Source: Mycobacterium scrofulaceum (GTDB lineage Bacteria; Actinomycetota; Actinomycetes; Mycobacteriales; Mycobacteriaceae). From it: a stretch of 59,437 bases of DNA. Under the pieces are notes generated by a model. The model was not told the DNA's origin and made no database searches. It saw only the letters and a list, made by a program, of their open reading frames with translations. Below, one piece after another: positions 16,427 to 24,874 of this stretch. Numbering within the stretch: the first letter of the stretch is position 1; every line of letters starts with the position of its first letter. The stretch is taken from NCBI RefSeq assembly GCF_002086735.1, contig NZ_MVIJ01000035.1, positions 1 to 59,437 on the forward strand. The letters run 5' to 3'. The position numbers and the translations under genes were made by a program.

Positions 16427-17691
16427 GTGAGTCCAACGAATCGCGGGCGCCCACCCCGGCCCGGATCAGTCTCTTCGTTGGCAAGGGCGGGGTAGGAAAA
16501 TCCACGCTGGCGTGCGCCACGGCGGTCGGTGCCGCGAGCGCGGGGCAGCGGGTGCTGGTGGTGTCCACCGACCAGGCGCACTCGCTCGGCGACGTGCTCG
16601 GCGTCCCCGTGCCGCCGAGCCGCGACGAACTCGTTCGGGTCCTCGCCGATGACGCGCAGGCCGGCGGTGGCTTGCTCGACGCGCTGGCGTTGGACACCTT
16701 GGCCCTGCTCGAGGCCCGCTGGCGCGACCTGGTCGACACGCTGGATCGGCGGTTCCCTGATTCCGAGCTGAGTGCCATTGCGCCGGAAGAGCTTTCGGCG
16801 CTGCCGGGGGTTCAGGAGGTGCTCGGACTGCATGCCGTCGGTGAGCTGGCCGTCTCCGGGAGCTGGGATCGCATCGTCGTCGACTGCGCGTCGACCGCCG
16901 ACGCGCTGCGGATGCTGACCTTGCCCGCCACCTTCGGGCTCTACGTCGAACGCGCGTGGCCGCGGCACCGCCGGCTGTCCGTCGGCGGCGACGACGCCCG
17001 ATCGGCGGCGCTGGTGGAGCTGCTGGAGCGCGTCAGCGCCAGCGTCGAGTCGCTCAGCTCCTTGCTGACCGACGGCGAATTGGTCGGCGCGCATTTGGTG
17101 TTGACCCCCGAGCGGGTGGTCGCGGCCGAGGCCGCGCGCACGCTGGGTTCGCTGGCCCTGATGGGGGTGCGCGTCGAGGAGCTGATCGTCAACCAGGTTC
17201 TGACCGAAGACGAGTCTTACGAATACCGCAACCTGCCGGAGCACCCCGCGTTTTACTGGTACGCCGAACGCATTTCCGAACAACGTGGTGTTCTCGACGA
17301 GCTCGACGCCACCATCGGTGAGGTGGCCCTGGTGATGACTCCGCACCTGTCCGGGGAGCCGATCGGCCCTAAGGCGCTGGGCGCGTTGCTGGACAGTGCC
17401 CGCCGTCGTGGCGGAACGGCCCCGCCGGGCCCGCTGCGGCCCACGGTGGACCTGGAATCCGGAACGGGGCTTGGTGCCATTTATCGTATGCGGCTAGCGT
17501 TGCCGCAACTCGATCCGTCGGGGCTGGCGCTCGGGCGCGTCGACGACGACCTGATCATCAGCGCCGGCGGATTGCGGCGCAGGGTTCGCCTGGCGTCCGT
17601 ACTGCGGCGGTGCACGGTGCTGGACGCGCACCTGCGCGGTAGCGAGCTGACCGTCCGATTTCGACCAGACCCGGAGGTGTGGCCTAAGTGA
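16423..17691 (+). CDS. ArsA/Get3-like ATPase (Rv2184c-like)
   Basis: A P-loop ATPase of about 422 residues. The deviant Walker A motif GKGGVGKST lies near residue 20, the switch-like STDQAHSLGDVL near 48, and DCASTADALRMLTLP near 153 matches the ArsA/Get3 signature that couples nucleotide state to the partner site. The frame must be open before the Walker motif, yet it has no ATG, GTG or TTG near there. The best candidate is CTG 16423, which overlaps the previous stop and gives (L)SESNESRAPTPARISLFVGK. The stop overlaps the next gene (GTGA). Its role may be targeting or metal/anion handling; it is unproven. Confidence 0.78.
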   Translation: MSESNESRAPTPARISLFVGKGGVGKSTLACATAVGAASAGQRVLVVSTDQAHSLGDVLGVPVPPSRDELVRVLADDAQAGGGLLDALALDTLALLEARWRDLVDTLDRRFPDSELSAIAPEELSALPGVQEVLGLHAVGELAVSGSWDRIVVDCASTADALRMLTLPATFGLYVERAWPRHRRLSVGGDDARSAALVELLERVSASVESLSSLLTDGELVGAHLVLTPERVVAAEAARTLGSLALMGVRVEELIVNQVLTEDESYEYRNLPEHPAFYWYAERISEQRGVLDELDATIGEVALVMTPHLSGEPIGPKALGALLDSARRRGGTAPPGPLRPTVDLESGTGLGAIYRMRLALPQLDPSGLALGRVDDDLIISAGGLRRRVRLASVLRRCTVLDAHLRGSELTVRFRPDPEVWPK

Positions 17692-18068
17692 GTGGGGCTC
17701 ATCCCGAAATCGGTCCGGAGCTGCGCCGTCTCGCCCAGGCGATCCTGGACGGCATCGACCCGGCCGTGCGGGCGGCCGCCGCGCTGACGGCCGGCCGCGG
17801 ACCCGGGACCGGCAAGTGCCAGCAGGTGTGGTGCCCGGTGTGCGCGCTGGCGGCGGTGGCGACCGGCGATCAGCACCCACTGGTCACCGTCATCGCCGAC
17901 CACAGCGTCGCCCTGCTCGAGGTGCTGCGCGCCATGCTCGACGACATCAACGGCGCGCCCAAACCGCCGCCCGACGGTCCGCCCGCCGAGGGCGTCAGCG
18001 GGACGCCGGCTCCGGACGCCCCGTCCGGGATCCGCTACCAGCCCATCCCCGTCACCGTCGAGGAGTGA
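17688..18068 (+). CDS. Conserved small protein with CxxC motif (Rv2183c-like)
   Basis: A 126-residue protein that starts at GTG 17688, overlapping the ATPase stop. An N-terminal helix (PELRRLAQAILDGIDPAVRA) is followed by KCQQVWCPVCALAAVATGDQ, whose three cysteines and a nearby His could bind metal. A second helix and a Pro-rich tail (DGPPAEGVSGTPAPDAPSG) complete it. Tight coupling suggests it acts with the ArsA-like ATPase. No characterised family is recognised. Confidence 0.72.
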   Translation: MSGAHPEIGPELRRLAQAILDGIDPAVRAAAALTAGRGPGTGKCQQVWCPVCALAAVATGDQHPLVTVIADHSVALLEVLRAMLDDINGAPKPPPDGPPAEGVSGTPAPDAPSGIRYQPIPVTVEE

Positions 18069-18152
18069 CCCGACCGCGCCGGAGGTGGTCGCGGCCGCAC
18101 GCGGTGGGTACAGTTGGCGCAGAACACCGGCGGGCGGGCGAGAGGGAGGGCC

Positions 18153-18890
18153 ATGTGGTACTGGCTATTCAAGTACGTGCTCCTCGGCCCGTTGCTGTAC
18201 TTGCTCGGTCGGCCAAAAGTTGAAGGCCTGGAACACATTCCGAGTTCCGGCCCGGCGATCCTGGCCAGCAATCACCTGGCCGTGATGGACAGCTTCTATC
18301 TGCCGTTGGTGGTGCGCCGCCGGATCACCTTCCTGGCGAAGGCCGAATACTTCACCGGAACGGGTTTGAAGGGCTGGTTCCAGCGCTGGTTTTTCACCGC
18401 CGTGGGCCAGGTGCCGATCGACCGGACCGACGCGGACAGCGCGCAGGCCGCGCTGACCACCGCCGAGCGGCTGCTCTCGGGGGGCAAGTTGCTGGGGATG
18501 TACCCCGAAGGCACGCGTTCGCCGGACGGCCGGCTGTACAAGGGCAAGACCGGCCTGGCGCGCCTGGCCCTGCACACCGGGGTCCCGGTGATCCCGGTGG
18601 CGATGATCGGCACCAACGTCGTCAACCCGCCCGGCACGAACATGTTGCGCTTCGGGCGGGTCACCGTTCGGTTCGGCAAGCCGATGGACTTCTCCCGTTT
18701 CGAGGGCCTGGCGGGCAACCGCTTCATCGAGCGGGCCGTCACCGACGAGGTGATCTACGAGCTGATGGGTCTGTCCGGCCAGGAGTACGTGGACATCTAC
18801 GCCGCCAGCATCAAGGAGCATCGCAACGGCTCGGCGGGCGAGGGATCGACCGACGAGGCGGCGCGGATCCCCGAGACCGCCGTCGGCTGA
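18153..18890 (+). CDS. 1-acyl-sn-glycerol-3-phosphate acyltransferase family protein (PlsC-like)
   Basis: A 245-residue membrane-associated acyltransferase. It has the full set of PlsC blocks: NHLAVMD (H-x4-D, catalytic His) near residue 39, the KAEYF segment near 64, and YPEGTRS near 117 for acceptor phosphate binding. The late IPVAMIGTN block is near 149. The start is ATG 18153 (MWYWLFKYVLLGP), with AGAGGGAGGG seven bases before it. It likely acylates a glycerophospholipid or related precursor; the true acceptor is not shown by the sequence. It converges on the mannosyltransferase gene at 18901. Confidence 0.85.
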   Translation: MWYWLFKYVLLGPLLYLLGRPKVEGLEHIPSSGPAILASNHLAVMDSFYLPLVVRRRITFLAKAEYFTGTGLKGWFQRWFFTAVGQVPIDRTDADSAQAALTTAERLLSGGKLLGMYPEGTRSPDGRLYKGKTGLARLALHTGVPVIPVAMIGTNVVNPPGTNMLRFGRVTVRFGKPMDFSRFEGLAGNRFIERAVTDEVIYELMGLSGQEYVDIYAASIKEHRNGSAGEGSTDEAARIPETAVG

Positions 18891-18900
18891 GCGCCGGTTC

Positions 18901-20184
18901 CTATCCCGCCGCCGTCACCGGCGTCAATCGCTCGGGCGCCGAACGCCCCGACGGCGTGCGGGCGGTAACCGTCAGGCCGGCCGCGACGAGGACCGCCAGC
19001 GCCCACCACACGTAGGACATCCCGGCGAGTTGGCGCCACCAGACCGCCGCCGCCTCATGATGCTTGGGCAGCAGGTCGATCGGCGACCATCGCATCAGCG
19101 CCACCCCGGCCACGCCGACGACGGCCAGCGCCACGCTGCGGCGCCGCCACGCCAGCACGGCGAGCACCACGACGGTCGGCAGCCCCCACACCCAGTGGTG
19201 TGACCAGGAGACCGGCGAGACCACCAGCCCGAACAGCGCGACGCAGACGACCGCCAGCGGGGGCTCGTCGGCGCGCAGCACCCTGCGCATCGCCCAGACC
19301 GTGAGCGCGAGCACGAGCAGTGAGGCCCCCACCCACAGCAGGAAGCGCTGCTGCTCACCCAGCCCGAGCCGCGCCAGCGCGCCGGCGATGTTCTGGTCGG
19401 TGTTCAACCCCGCCTCGCCGATTCGATCGGTGTGATGCAGGGTGTGCGTCCAGTACTCCCACGAATCACTCCATGCCAGAACGAAACCGATCGCCGTCGC
19501 CGCCACGAAGGACGCCAGCGCGGTCAGGGCCGCGCGGTTGTCGCGGCGCAGCAGGAAGTAGAGCAGGAACACCGCGGGCGTGAGTTTGAGCGCGATGCCC
19601 AGGCCCAGCAGCAGGCCGCGCGGCCAGGGCGTGCGGCGCGGCATGCAGTCGGCGATCACCAGGGTCATCAGCACGACGTTGATCTGGCCGAAGGCGAAGT
19701 TCGAGGTGACCGGTTCCAGCCACATCGTCGCCGCCACGGCGATCACCACGGCCAGCCACCAGCGGCGCAGCCACGCCGGGCCGGGCAGCGCCGTCGAGGC
19801 GTCCCACACGTCGAGGCGGGTCAGCACGATCACCGTCGAGACGACCAGCAGCACCAACGTCAACGCCGTGATCGCGACGCTGGCGGCCGGCATCTGCAGC
19901 CAGGCGAACGGGCAGAACACGATCGCCGCCAGCGGGGGATAGGTGAACGGCAGATTGAGCCCGATCGGTGTGTGGAACAACACATCACCGTGGTACAGCG
20001 AATGCCCCTGCATCCAGGCCTGCGCGCCCATTTGATACACGTCGATGTCGATGCGGTAGGGCGTGTGACCGAACAGTTGCCAGGCCACGTAGCCCAGCCC
20101 CGCCGCGGCCACCAGCCAAAGCCCGCACCACAGCAGGACCTGCCCGGGTTTACTGCCCGCGCCGGGCGCCCGCCATCTACTCAT
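18901..20184 (-). CDS. Alpha-(1->2)-mannosyltransferase, GT-C/GT87 (Rv2181-like, MptC)
   Basis: A 427-residue polytopic membrane protein with about ten hydrophobic segments. The GT-C pattern is a first extracytoplasmic loop with an acidic motif, here YRIDIDVYQMGAQAWMQG after the first helix. It transfers mannose from polyprenyl-phosphate-mannose and, in mycobacteria, adds the alpha-1,2 branches of lipomannan/LAM. The segment WLEPVTSNFAFGQINVVL is characteristic. The ATG at 20184 (MSRWRAPGAGSKPGQVLL) gives the family length; the TTG nine bases earlier is less likely. Confidence 0.87.
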   Translation of the reverse strand: MSRWRAPGAGSKPGQVLLWCGLWLVAAAGLGYVAWQLFGHTPYRIDIDVYQMGAQAWMQGHSLYHGDVLFHTPIGLNLPFTYPPLAAIVFCPFAWLQMPAASVAITALTLVLLVVSTVIVLTRLDVWDASTALPGPAWLRRWWLAVVIAVAATMWLEPVTSNFAFGQINVVLMTLVIADCMPRRTPWPRGLLLGLGIALKLTPAVFLLYFLLRRDNRAALTALASFVAATAIGFVLAWSDSWEYWTHTLHHTDRIGEAGLNTDQNIAGALARLGLGEQQRFLLWVGASLLVLALTVWAMRRVLRADEPPLAVVCVALFGLVVSPVSWSHHWVWGLPTVVVLAVLAWRRRSVALAVVGVAGVALMRWSPIDLLPKHHEAAAVWWRQLAGMSYVWWALAVLVAAGLTVTARTPSGRSAPERLTPVTAAG

Positions 20185-20274
20185 GTCGGACAACAGCGTA
20201 ATCGGTGCCCGGGCGTGGCAGGCGGCACAGCGCGGCTCCCGCGGCCCCGGCGCCCGCAGGCGTACGTTTCAAGA

Positions 20275-21159
20275 GTGCTCCACTGGTTCGTGCCGCGGGT
20301 GACGCGCTGGTTCGCGCACGACATCCTCGGTGGCGGCCGGTTGCCCCTGCTGTGCTGCCTGCTGGCTTTCATCCTCACCTTCTTCGTCACGCGAACCTTC
20401 GTGCGCTTCATCCGCCACCGCGCCGAAACGGGCCGCCCGGCCAGATGGTGGCACCCGCGCAACGTCCATGTCGGCGGGGTGCACATCCACCACGTGACGT
20501 TCGGTGTGGTGCTGGTGCTGCTCTCCGGGCTGACCTTGGTCACCCTGTCCATCGACGGTCACGAACCCGAATTCACGTTGTCCGCAATCTTTTTCGGGGT
20601 CGGCGCCGCCCTGGTGCTCGACGAGTACGCGTTGATCCTGCACCTGTCCGACGTCTACTGGGAAGAGGACGGGCGCACGTCGGTCGACGCCGTGTTCGCG
20701 GCCGTCGGGGTGGCCGGTCTGTTGATCATGGGCCTGCATCCGCTGATGTTTTTCCTGCCGATATGGGAGGGCGCCGACACTTGGCCGCTGCGGGCCGCGG
20801 TGGCAGGCGCGTTGGTGTTGACGCTGCCGCTGGCCGTGGTCGTGGTGCTCAAGGGCAAGGTCTGGACCGGTCTGCTCGGCATGTTCATCGTGGTCCTGCT
20901 GGTGATCGGCGCGGTCCGGTTGTCGCGTCCGCACGCGCCGTGGGCCCGCTGGCGCTACACCACCCAACCGGAAAAGATGCGCCGCGCGCTGCAGCGGGAG
21001 CGGACGCTGCGCCGCCCGGTGGTGCGGGCCAAGCTGTATCTGCAGTGCGCGATCGCCGGCACGCCCCGGCTGCCCGACGACCGCACCGTCGACGCCCAGC
21101 TCGACCACGAGGTGCACCCCGCACCGCCGCCGACCGGGCCCATCCTGATCAGTCGATAG
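20275..21159 (+). CDS. Conserved integral membrane protein (Rv2180c-like)
   Basis: A 294-residue protein starting at GTG 20275 (VLHWFVPRVTRWFAHDILGG). It has about six hydrophobic segments, between residues 20 and 215. A His-rich loop, HPRNVHVGGVHIHHVTFG, sits between segments 1 and 2 and could bind metal. The acidic loop SDVYWEEDGRTSVDA follows segment 3. The C-terminal 75 residues are soluble and basic. I do not recognise a function. It is followed closely by RNase AS. Confidence 0.75.
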   Translation: MLHWFVPRVTRWFAHDILGGGRLPLLCCLLAFILTFFVTRTFVRFIRHRAETGRPARWWHPRNVHVGGVHIHHVTFGVVLVLLSGLTLVTLSIDGHEPEFTLSAIFFGVGAALVLDEYALILHLSDVYWEEDGRTSVDAVFAAVGVAGLLIMGLHPLMFFLPIWEGADTWPLRAAVAGALVLTLPLAVVVVLKGKVWTGLLGMFIVVLLVIGAVRLSRPHAPWARWRYTTQPEKMRRALQRERTLRRPVVRAKLYLQCAIAGTPRLPDDRTVDAQLDHEVHPAPPPTGPILISR

Positions 21160-21179
21160 GCTGCTCATACCCTGTCAAG

Positions 21180-21704
21180 GTGCGGTATTTCTACGACACC
21201 GAGTTCATCGAGGACGGCCGCACCATCGAGTTGATCTCCATCGGGGTGGTCGCCGAGGACGGACGCGAGTATTACGCCGTCTCCACCGAATTCGACCCCG
21301 AGCGTGCCGGCGCCTGGGTGCGCGCCAACGTGCTGCCCAAGCTGCCGTCCCCGGCCTCGCAGCTGTGGCGCTCGCGCAGGCAGATCCGCCTGGACCTCGA
21401 GGACTTCTTCGACGTGCGGGGCAGCGACCCGATCGAACTGTGGGCGTGGATCGGCGCCTACGACCACGTGGCCCTCTGCCAGCTGTGGGGCACCATGCCC
21501 GAGTTGCCCCGGGCGCTGCCCCGCTTCACCCGGGACCTGCGGCAATTGTGGGAGGACCGGGGCTGCCCGCCGATGCCGCCGCGGTCGCGCGACGCCCATG
21601 ACGCGCTGGTCGATGCCCGCGACCAGCTGCGCCGATTCCGGCTGATCACCTCGGCCGGCGGGACGGGCGCCGGGGGCGGCCCGGAGGGGGAAGCGCCGCC
21701 CTGA
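21180..21704 (+). CDS. 3'-5' exoribonuclease, RNase AS family (Rv2179c-like)
   Basis: A 174-residue DEDDh exonuclease starting at GTG 21180 (VRYFYDTEFIEDG). The acidic metal ligands are in YDTEF (residues 5-9), WIGAYDHVALCQLWG near 94, and RDAHDALVDARDQ near 138, which supplies the His-Asp pair. M. tuberculosis Rv2179c is a characterised founder of RNase AS enzymes that trim 3' adenylate-rich RNA. The last 15 residues are Gly/Ala-rich and variable. The start lies 20 bases after the upstream membrane-protein gene. Confidence 0.88.
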   Translation: MRYFYDTEFIEDGRTIELISIGVVAEDGREYYAVSTEFDPERAGAWVRANVLPKLPSPASQLWRSRRQIRLDLEDFFDVRGSDPIELWAWIGAYDHVALCQLWGTMPELPRALPRFTRDLRQLWEDRGCPPMPPRSRDAHDALVDARDQLRRFRLITSAGGTGAGGGPEGEAPP

Positions 21705-21764
21705 GCCCGTCCGGGCGGCGTTCGCCCTGATCAGTCACCCTCGCGACCCGGTTACGATGGACCG

Positions 21765-23153
21765 ATGAACTGGACCGTCGACATCCCGATCGACCAGCTG
21801 CCGTCGCTGCCCCCGTTGCCCGGCGACCTGCGGGCGCGGCTGGACGCCGCACTGGCCAAGCCGGCCGCCCAGCAACCCAGCTGGCCCGCCGACCAGGCGG
21901 CGGCGATGCGCACGGTCCTGGAGAGCGTGCCGCCGGTGACGGTGCCCTCGGAGATCATCCGGCTGCAGGAGCAGCTGGCCCAGGTCGCCAGGGGTGAGGC
22001 GTTCCTGCTGCAGGGCGGCGACTGCGCGGAGACGTTCACCGACAACACCGAGCCCCACATCCGCGGCAACATCCGCGCTTTGCTGCAGATGGCCGTGGTG
22101 CTGACCTACGGCGCCAGCATGCCGGTGGTCAAGGTGGCGCGCATCGCCGGCCAGTACGCCAAGCCGCGCTCGGCCGACATCGACGCGCTGGGGTTGCGGT
22201 CCTACCGGGGGGACATGATCAACGGCTTCGCCCCGGACGCGGCCGCGCGCGAGCACGACCCGTCGCGGTTGGTGCGCGCCTACGCCAACGCCAGCGCGGC
22301 GATGAACCTGGTGCGGGCGCTGACGTCCTCGGGGCTGGCGTCGCTGCACCTGGTCCACGATTGGAACCGAGAATTCGTCCGGACGTCGCCCGCCGGCGCG
22401 CGCTACGAGGCGCTGGCCACCGAGATCGACCGGGGACTGCGCTTCATGAGCGCCTGCGGTGTGGCCGACCGGAACCTGCAGACCGCCGAAATCTACGCCA
22501 GCCACGAGGCTTTGGTGCTGGACTACGAGCGGGCCATGCTGCGGCTGTCGGAGAGCGAGGACGGCGAGCCGCAGCTGTTCGACCTCTCGGCGCACACCGT
22601 CTGGATCGGTGAGCGGACCCGTCAGCTCGACGGCGCGCACATCGCGTTCGCGGAGGTGATCGCCAACCCGATCGGCGTGAAGATCGGCCCGACGATGACC
22701 CCGGAACTGGCCGTCGAATACGTGGAAAGGCTTGACCCGCAGAACAAGCCGGGCCGGTTGACGTTGGTCAGCCGGATGGGCAACAACAAGGTGCGCGACC
22801 TGCTGCCCCCGATCGTGGAGAAGGTGCAGGCCACCGGTCACCAGGTGATCTGGCAGTGCGACCCGATGCACGGCAACACCCACGAGTCCTCCAACGGCTA
22901 CAAGACCCGGCACTTCGACCGTGTCGTCGACGAGGTGCAGGGCTTCTTCGAGGTGCACCGCGCGCTGGGCACCCACCCGGGCGGCATCCACGTCGAGATC
23001 ACCGGCGAGGACGTCACCGAGTGCCTCGGTGGGGCGCAAGACATTTCGGACCTGGACCTGGCGGGACGCTACGAGACGGCGTGCGACCCGCGGCTGAACA
23101 CCCAGCAGTCGCTGGAGTTGGCGTTCCTGGTCGCCGAGATGCTGCGGGACTGA
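21765..23153 (+). CDS. aroG: 3-deoxy-D-arabino-heptulosonate-7-phosphate synthase, class II
   Basis: A 462-residue enzyme catalysing the first step of the shikimate pathway (PEP plus erythrose-4-phosphate). The metal-binding Cys lies in LLQGGDCAETF near residue 84. Other conserved active-site segments are MNLVRALTSSGLASLHLVHD, RLTLVSRMGNNKVRDLLPP and VIWQCDPMHGNTHES, which hold the phosphate and metal ligands. The N-terminal extension of about 80 residues belongs to the class II regulatory part, which in M. tuberculosis mediates synergistic aromatic feedback. The length equals that of mycobacterial AroG. The start is ATG 21765. Confidence 0.96.
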   Translation: MNWTVDIPIDQLPSLPPLPGDLRARLDAALAKPAAQQPSWPADQAAAMRTVLESVPPVTVPSEIIRLQEQLAQVARGEAFLLQGGDCAETFTDNTEPHIRGNIRALLQMAVVLTYGASMPVVKVARIAGQYAKPRSADIDALGLRSYRGDMINGFAPDAAAREHDPSRLVRAYANASAAMNLVRALTSSGLASLHLVHDWNREFVRTSPAGARYEALATEIDRGLRFMSACGVADRNLQTAEIYASHEALVLDYERAMLRLSESEDGEPQLFDLSAHTVWIGERTRQLDGAHIAFAEVIANPIGVKIGPTMTPELAVEYVERLDPQNKPGRLTLVSRMGNNKVRDLLPPIVEKVQATGHQVIWQCDPMHGNTHESSNGYKTRHFDRVVDEVQGFFEVHRALGTHPGGIHVEITGEDVTECLGGAQDISDLDLAGRYETACDPRLNTQQSLELAFLVAEMLRD

Positions 23154-23171
23154 CGCCCCGAGCGCCGCGCC

Positions 23172-24389
23172 CTACAGCAACCCGTTGAGGTTGCTGCCGA
23201 TCGTCCACGCCGCGGTGGCGACCAGCCCGGTGAGCGCCAGTATCGCCGCCACCCAGATCAGCACCATGCGCCGGCCGTGCTGCCGCGCGTAGGCGAACTC
23301 GCTGATCGGAATGCCCGCGAATTCCCCTGTGAGGGGCTGGTATTCGTCGTCGTCGGGTTCTTCGTCGGGTTGCTGGCGCTCGGGGCGCCGCGGGCCCGGC
23401 CAGTCGTCACCGGGACCGCGGGTCAACTGGCGGGTGGGCTGGCGGACCGGCGCGGCAGCCGCCGCATGTTGCGCGGTGACCTGGGCCGCCGATCGGTGCT
23501 GCGCGGAATTGCGCGGCGCGGGGACCCGAAAGTCCGGCAGCGCAAGTTCTTCGGCGATGGCGTCGAGCTCTGCGCCCATGTCGATCGCGTCCGCGTACCG
23601 GTCGGCCGGGTCACGCGCGGTCGCGCGCCGCACGAACTCGTCGAACTGCGGTGGCACGCCGTCGATCGCCGCACTGGGCGGCGGCACGTCGGCGTCCAGC
23701 CGTCGGTAGGCGATCGACAACGGCGAGTCACCGGTGAACGGGGTGCGGCCCGTCAGGAGCTCGTAGGTGAGGATCCCGGCCGAGTACACGTCGCTGCGGG
23801 GGCTGGCGTCGCCGTGGCGCACCTGCTCGGGCGACAGGTAGGCCACGGTTCCCAAAATGACGCTGGTGGAGGTGATTCCGGCGGCCGCGACGGCGCGGAC
23901 CAACCCGAAATCGGCGATCTTCACGTCGCCGTCGTCGGAGATCAGCACGTTCTCGGGTTTGACGTCACGGTGGACCAGACCGGCCCGGTGCGCGGCGGCC
24001 AGCCCGCCCAGCACCGGGCGCAGCACGGCGGCCACCGCGTAGGGCGGCATCGGGCCGCGCTCGGCCAGCAGTTCGCGCAGCGTGCCGCCCTCGATGAGCT
24101 CCATCACCAGGAAGGGGTGCCGGGCGTCCAGGCCCTGGTCGTAGACCGCGACCAGTCCGGGGTCCTTGAGCCGCGCGACCGCGCGGGCCTCGCGCTGGAA
24201 CCGGGTCAGGAACTGCGCGTCGCCCGCGTACCGGGAATCCATCACCTTCACCGCGACGGGCCGGTCGAGCCGGGTGTCGAGCCCGCGGTACACCGTGGAC
24301 GTGCCGCCGCTGGCGATCTTGGACTGCACCAGGTAGCGGCCGTCCACCAACTCGCTGTCCAAGGGGTCTCCCGCTCCGGGTCCGGCCAC
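23172..24389 (-). CDS. pknL: Serine/threonine protein kinase PknL
   Basis: A 405-residue membrane kinase. The kinase domain (about 15-275) shows the Gly loop IASGGTSTVYRG, the VAVKVMDS lysine, HRDVKPENVL (catalytic loop), ADFGL (DFG) and GTVAYLSPEQ (activation segment end). A Pro/Gln-rich juxtamembrane linker leads to one transmembrane helix (VLIWVAAILALTGLVATAAW) and a very short external tail, so it has no extracellular sensor. I chose GTG 24389; a TTG at 24440 would extend it by 17 residues. It is divergent from the gene for its likely substrate, the Rv2175c-like DNA-binding protein, with 56 bases between. Confidence 0.93.
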   Translation of the reverse strand: MAGPGAGDPLDSELVDGRYLVQSKIASGGTSTVYRGLDTRLDRPVAVKVMDSRYAGDAQFLTRFQREARAVARLKDPGLVAVYDQGLDARHPFLVMELIEGGTLRELLAERGPMPPYAVAAVLRPVLGGLAAAHRAGLVHRDVKPENVLISDDGDVKIADFGLVRAVAAAGITSTSVILGTVAYLSPEQVRHGDASPRSDVYSAGILTYELLTGRTPFTGDSPLSIAYRRLDADVPPPSAAIDGVPPQFDEFVRRATARDPADRYADAIDMGAELDAIAEELALPDFRVPAPRNSAQHRSAAQVTAQHAAAAAPVRQPTRQLTRGPGDDWPGPRRPERQQPDEEPDDDEYQPLTGEFAGIPISEFAYARQHGRRMVLIWVAAILALTGLVATAAWTIGSNLNGLL

Positions 24390-24445
24390 GGGGCCATCGT
24401 AGGTGTGCCCGTGCGATTGGGCGTACGAACGGGGGTTCAATCCCT

Positions 24446-24874
24446 GTGCCAGGGCCTACACTTGCGCGGGTGAGCAGTATTCCTGCCGGCGACGACGTTT
24501 TGGATCCCGACGAGCCGACGTATGACCTGCCGCGGGTCGCCGAATTGCTCCGGATCTCGGTCAGCAAGGTGCAGCAGCAACTCCGGGAGGGCCACCTGGT
24601 CGCGGTGAAGCGTGACGGCGGCCTGGTGGTGCCGCAGGTCTTCTTCACCAAGTCCGGTGAGGTGGTCAAGAGCCTGCCGGGCCTGTTGACGATCCTGCAC
24701 GACGGCGGCTACCGCGACACCGAGATCGTCCGGTGGTTGTTCACCCCGGATCCGTCGCTGACGATCACCCACGACGGCAGCCGCGACGCCGTCAGCAACG
24801 CCCGCCCCGTCGACGCCCTGCACGCCCACCAGGCCCGGGAAGTCGTGCGCCGGGCGCAGGCCATGGCCTACTGA
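24446..24874 (+). CDS. Winged-helix DNA-binding protein, PknL substrate (Rv2175c-like)
   Basis: A 142-residue protein. The N-terminal tail MPGPTLARVSSIPAG carries a threonine at position 5 in the TLAR context. In M. tuberculosis the matching Thr9 is phosphorylated by PknL and this blocks DNA binding. The helix-turn-helix core is YDLPRVAELLRISVSKVQQQ with the wing LVAVKRDGGLVVPQVFF. A C-terminal helical part (SLPGLLTILHDGGYRDTEIV) completes it. The kinase gene is divergent next door. The 3' end overlaps that of mptA by seven bases. Confidence 0.88.
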   Translation: MPGPTLARVSSIPAGDDVLDPDEPTYDLPRVAELLRISVSKVQQQLREGHLVAVKRDGGLVVPQVFFTKSGEVVKSLPGLLTILHDGGYRDTEIVRWLFTPDPSLTITHDGSRDAVSNARPVDALHAHQAREVVRRAQAMAY

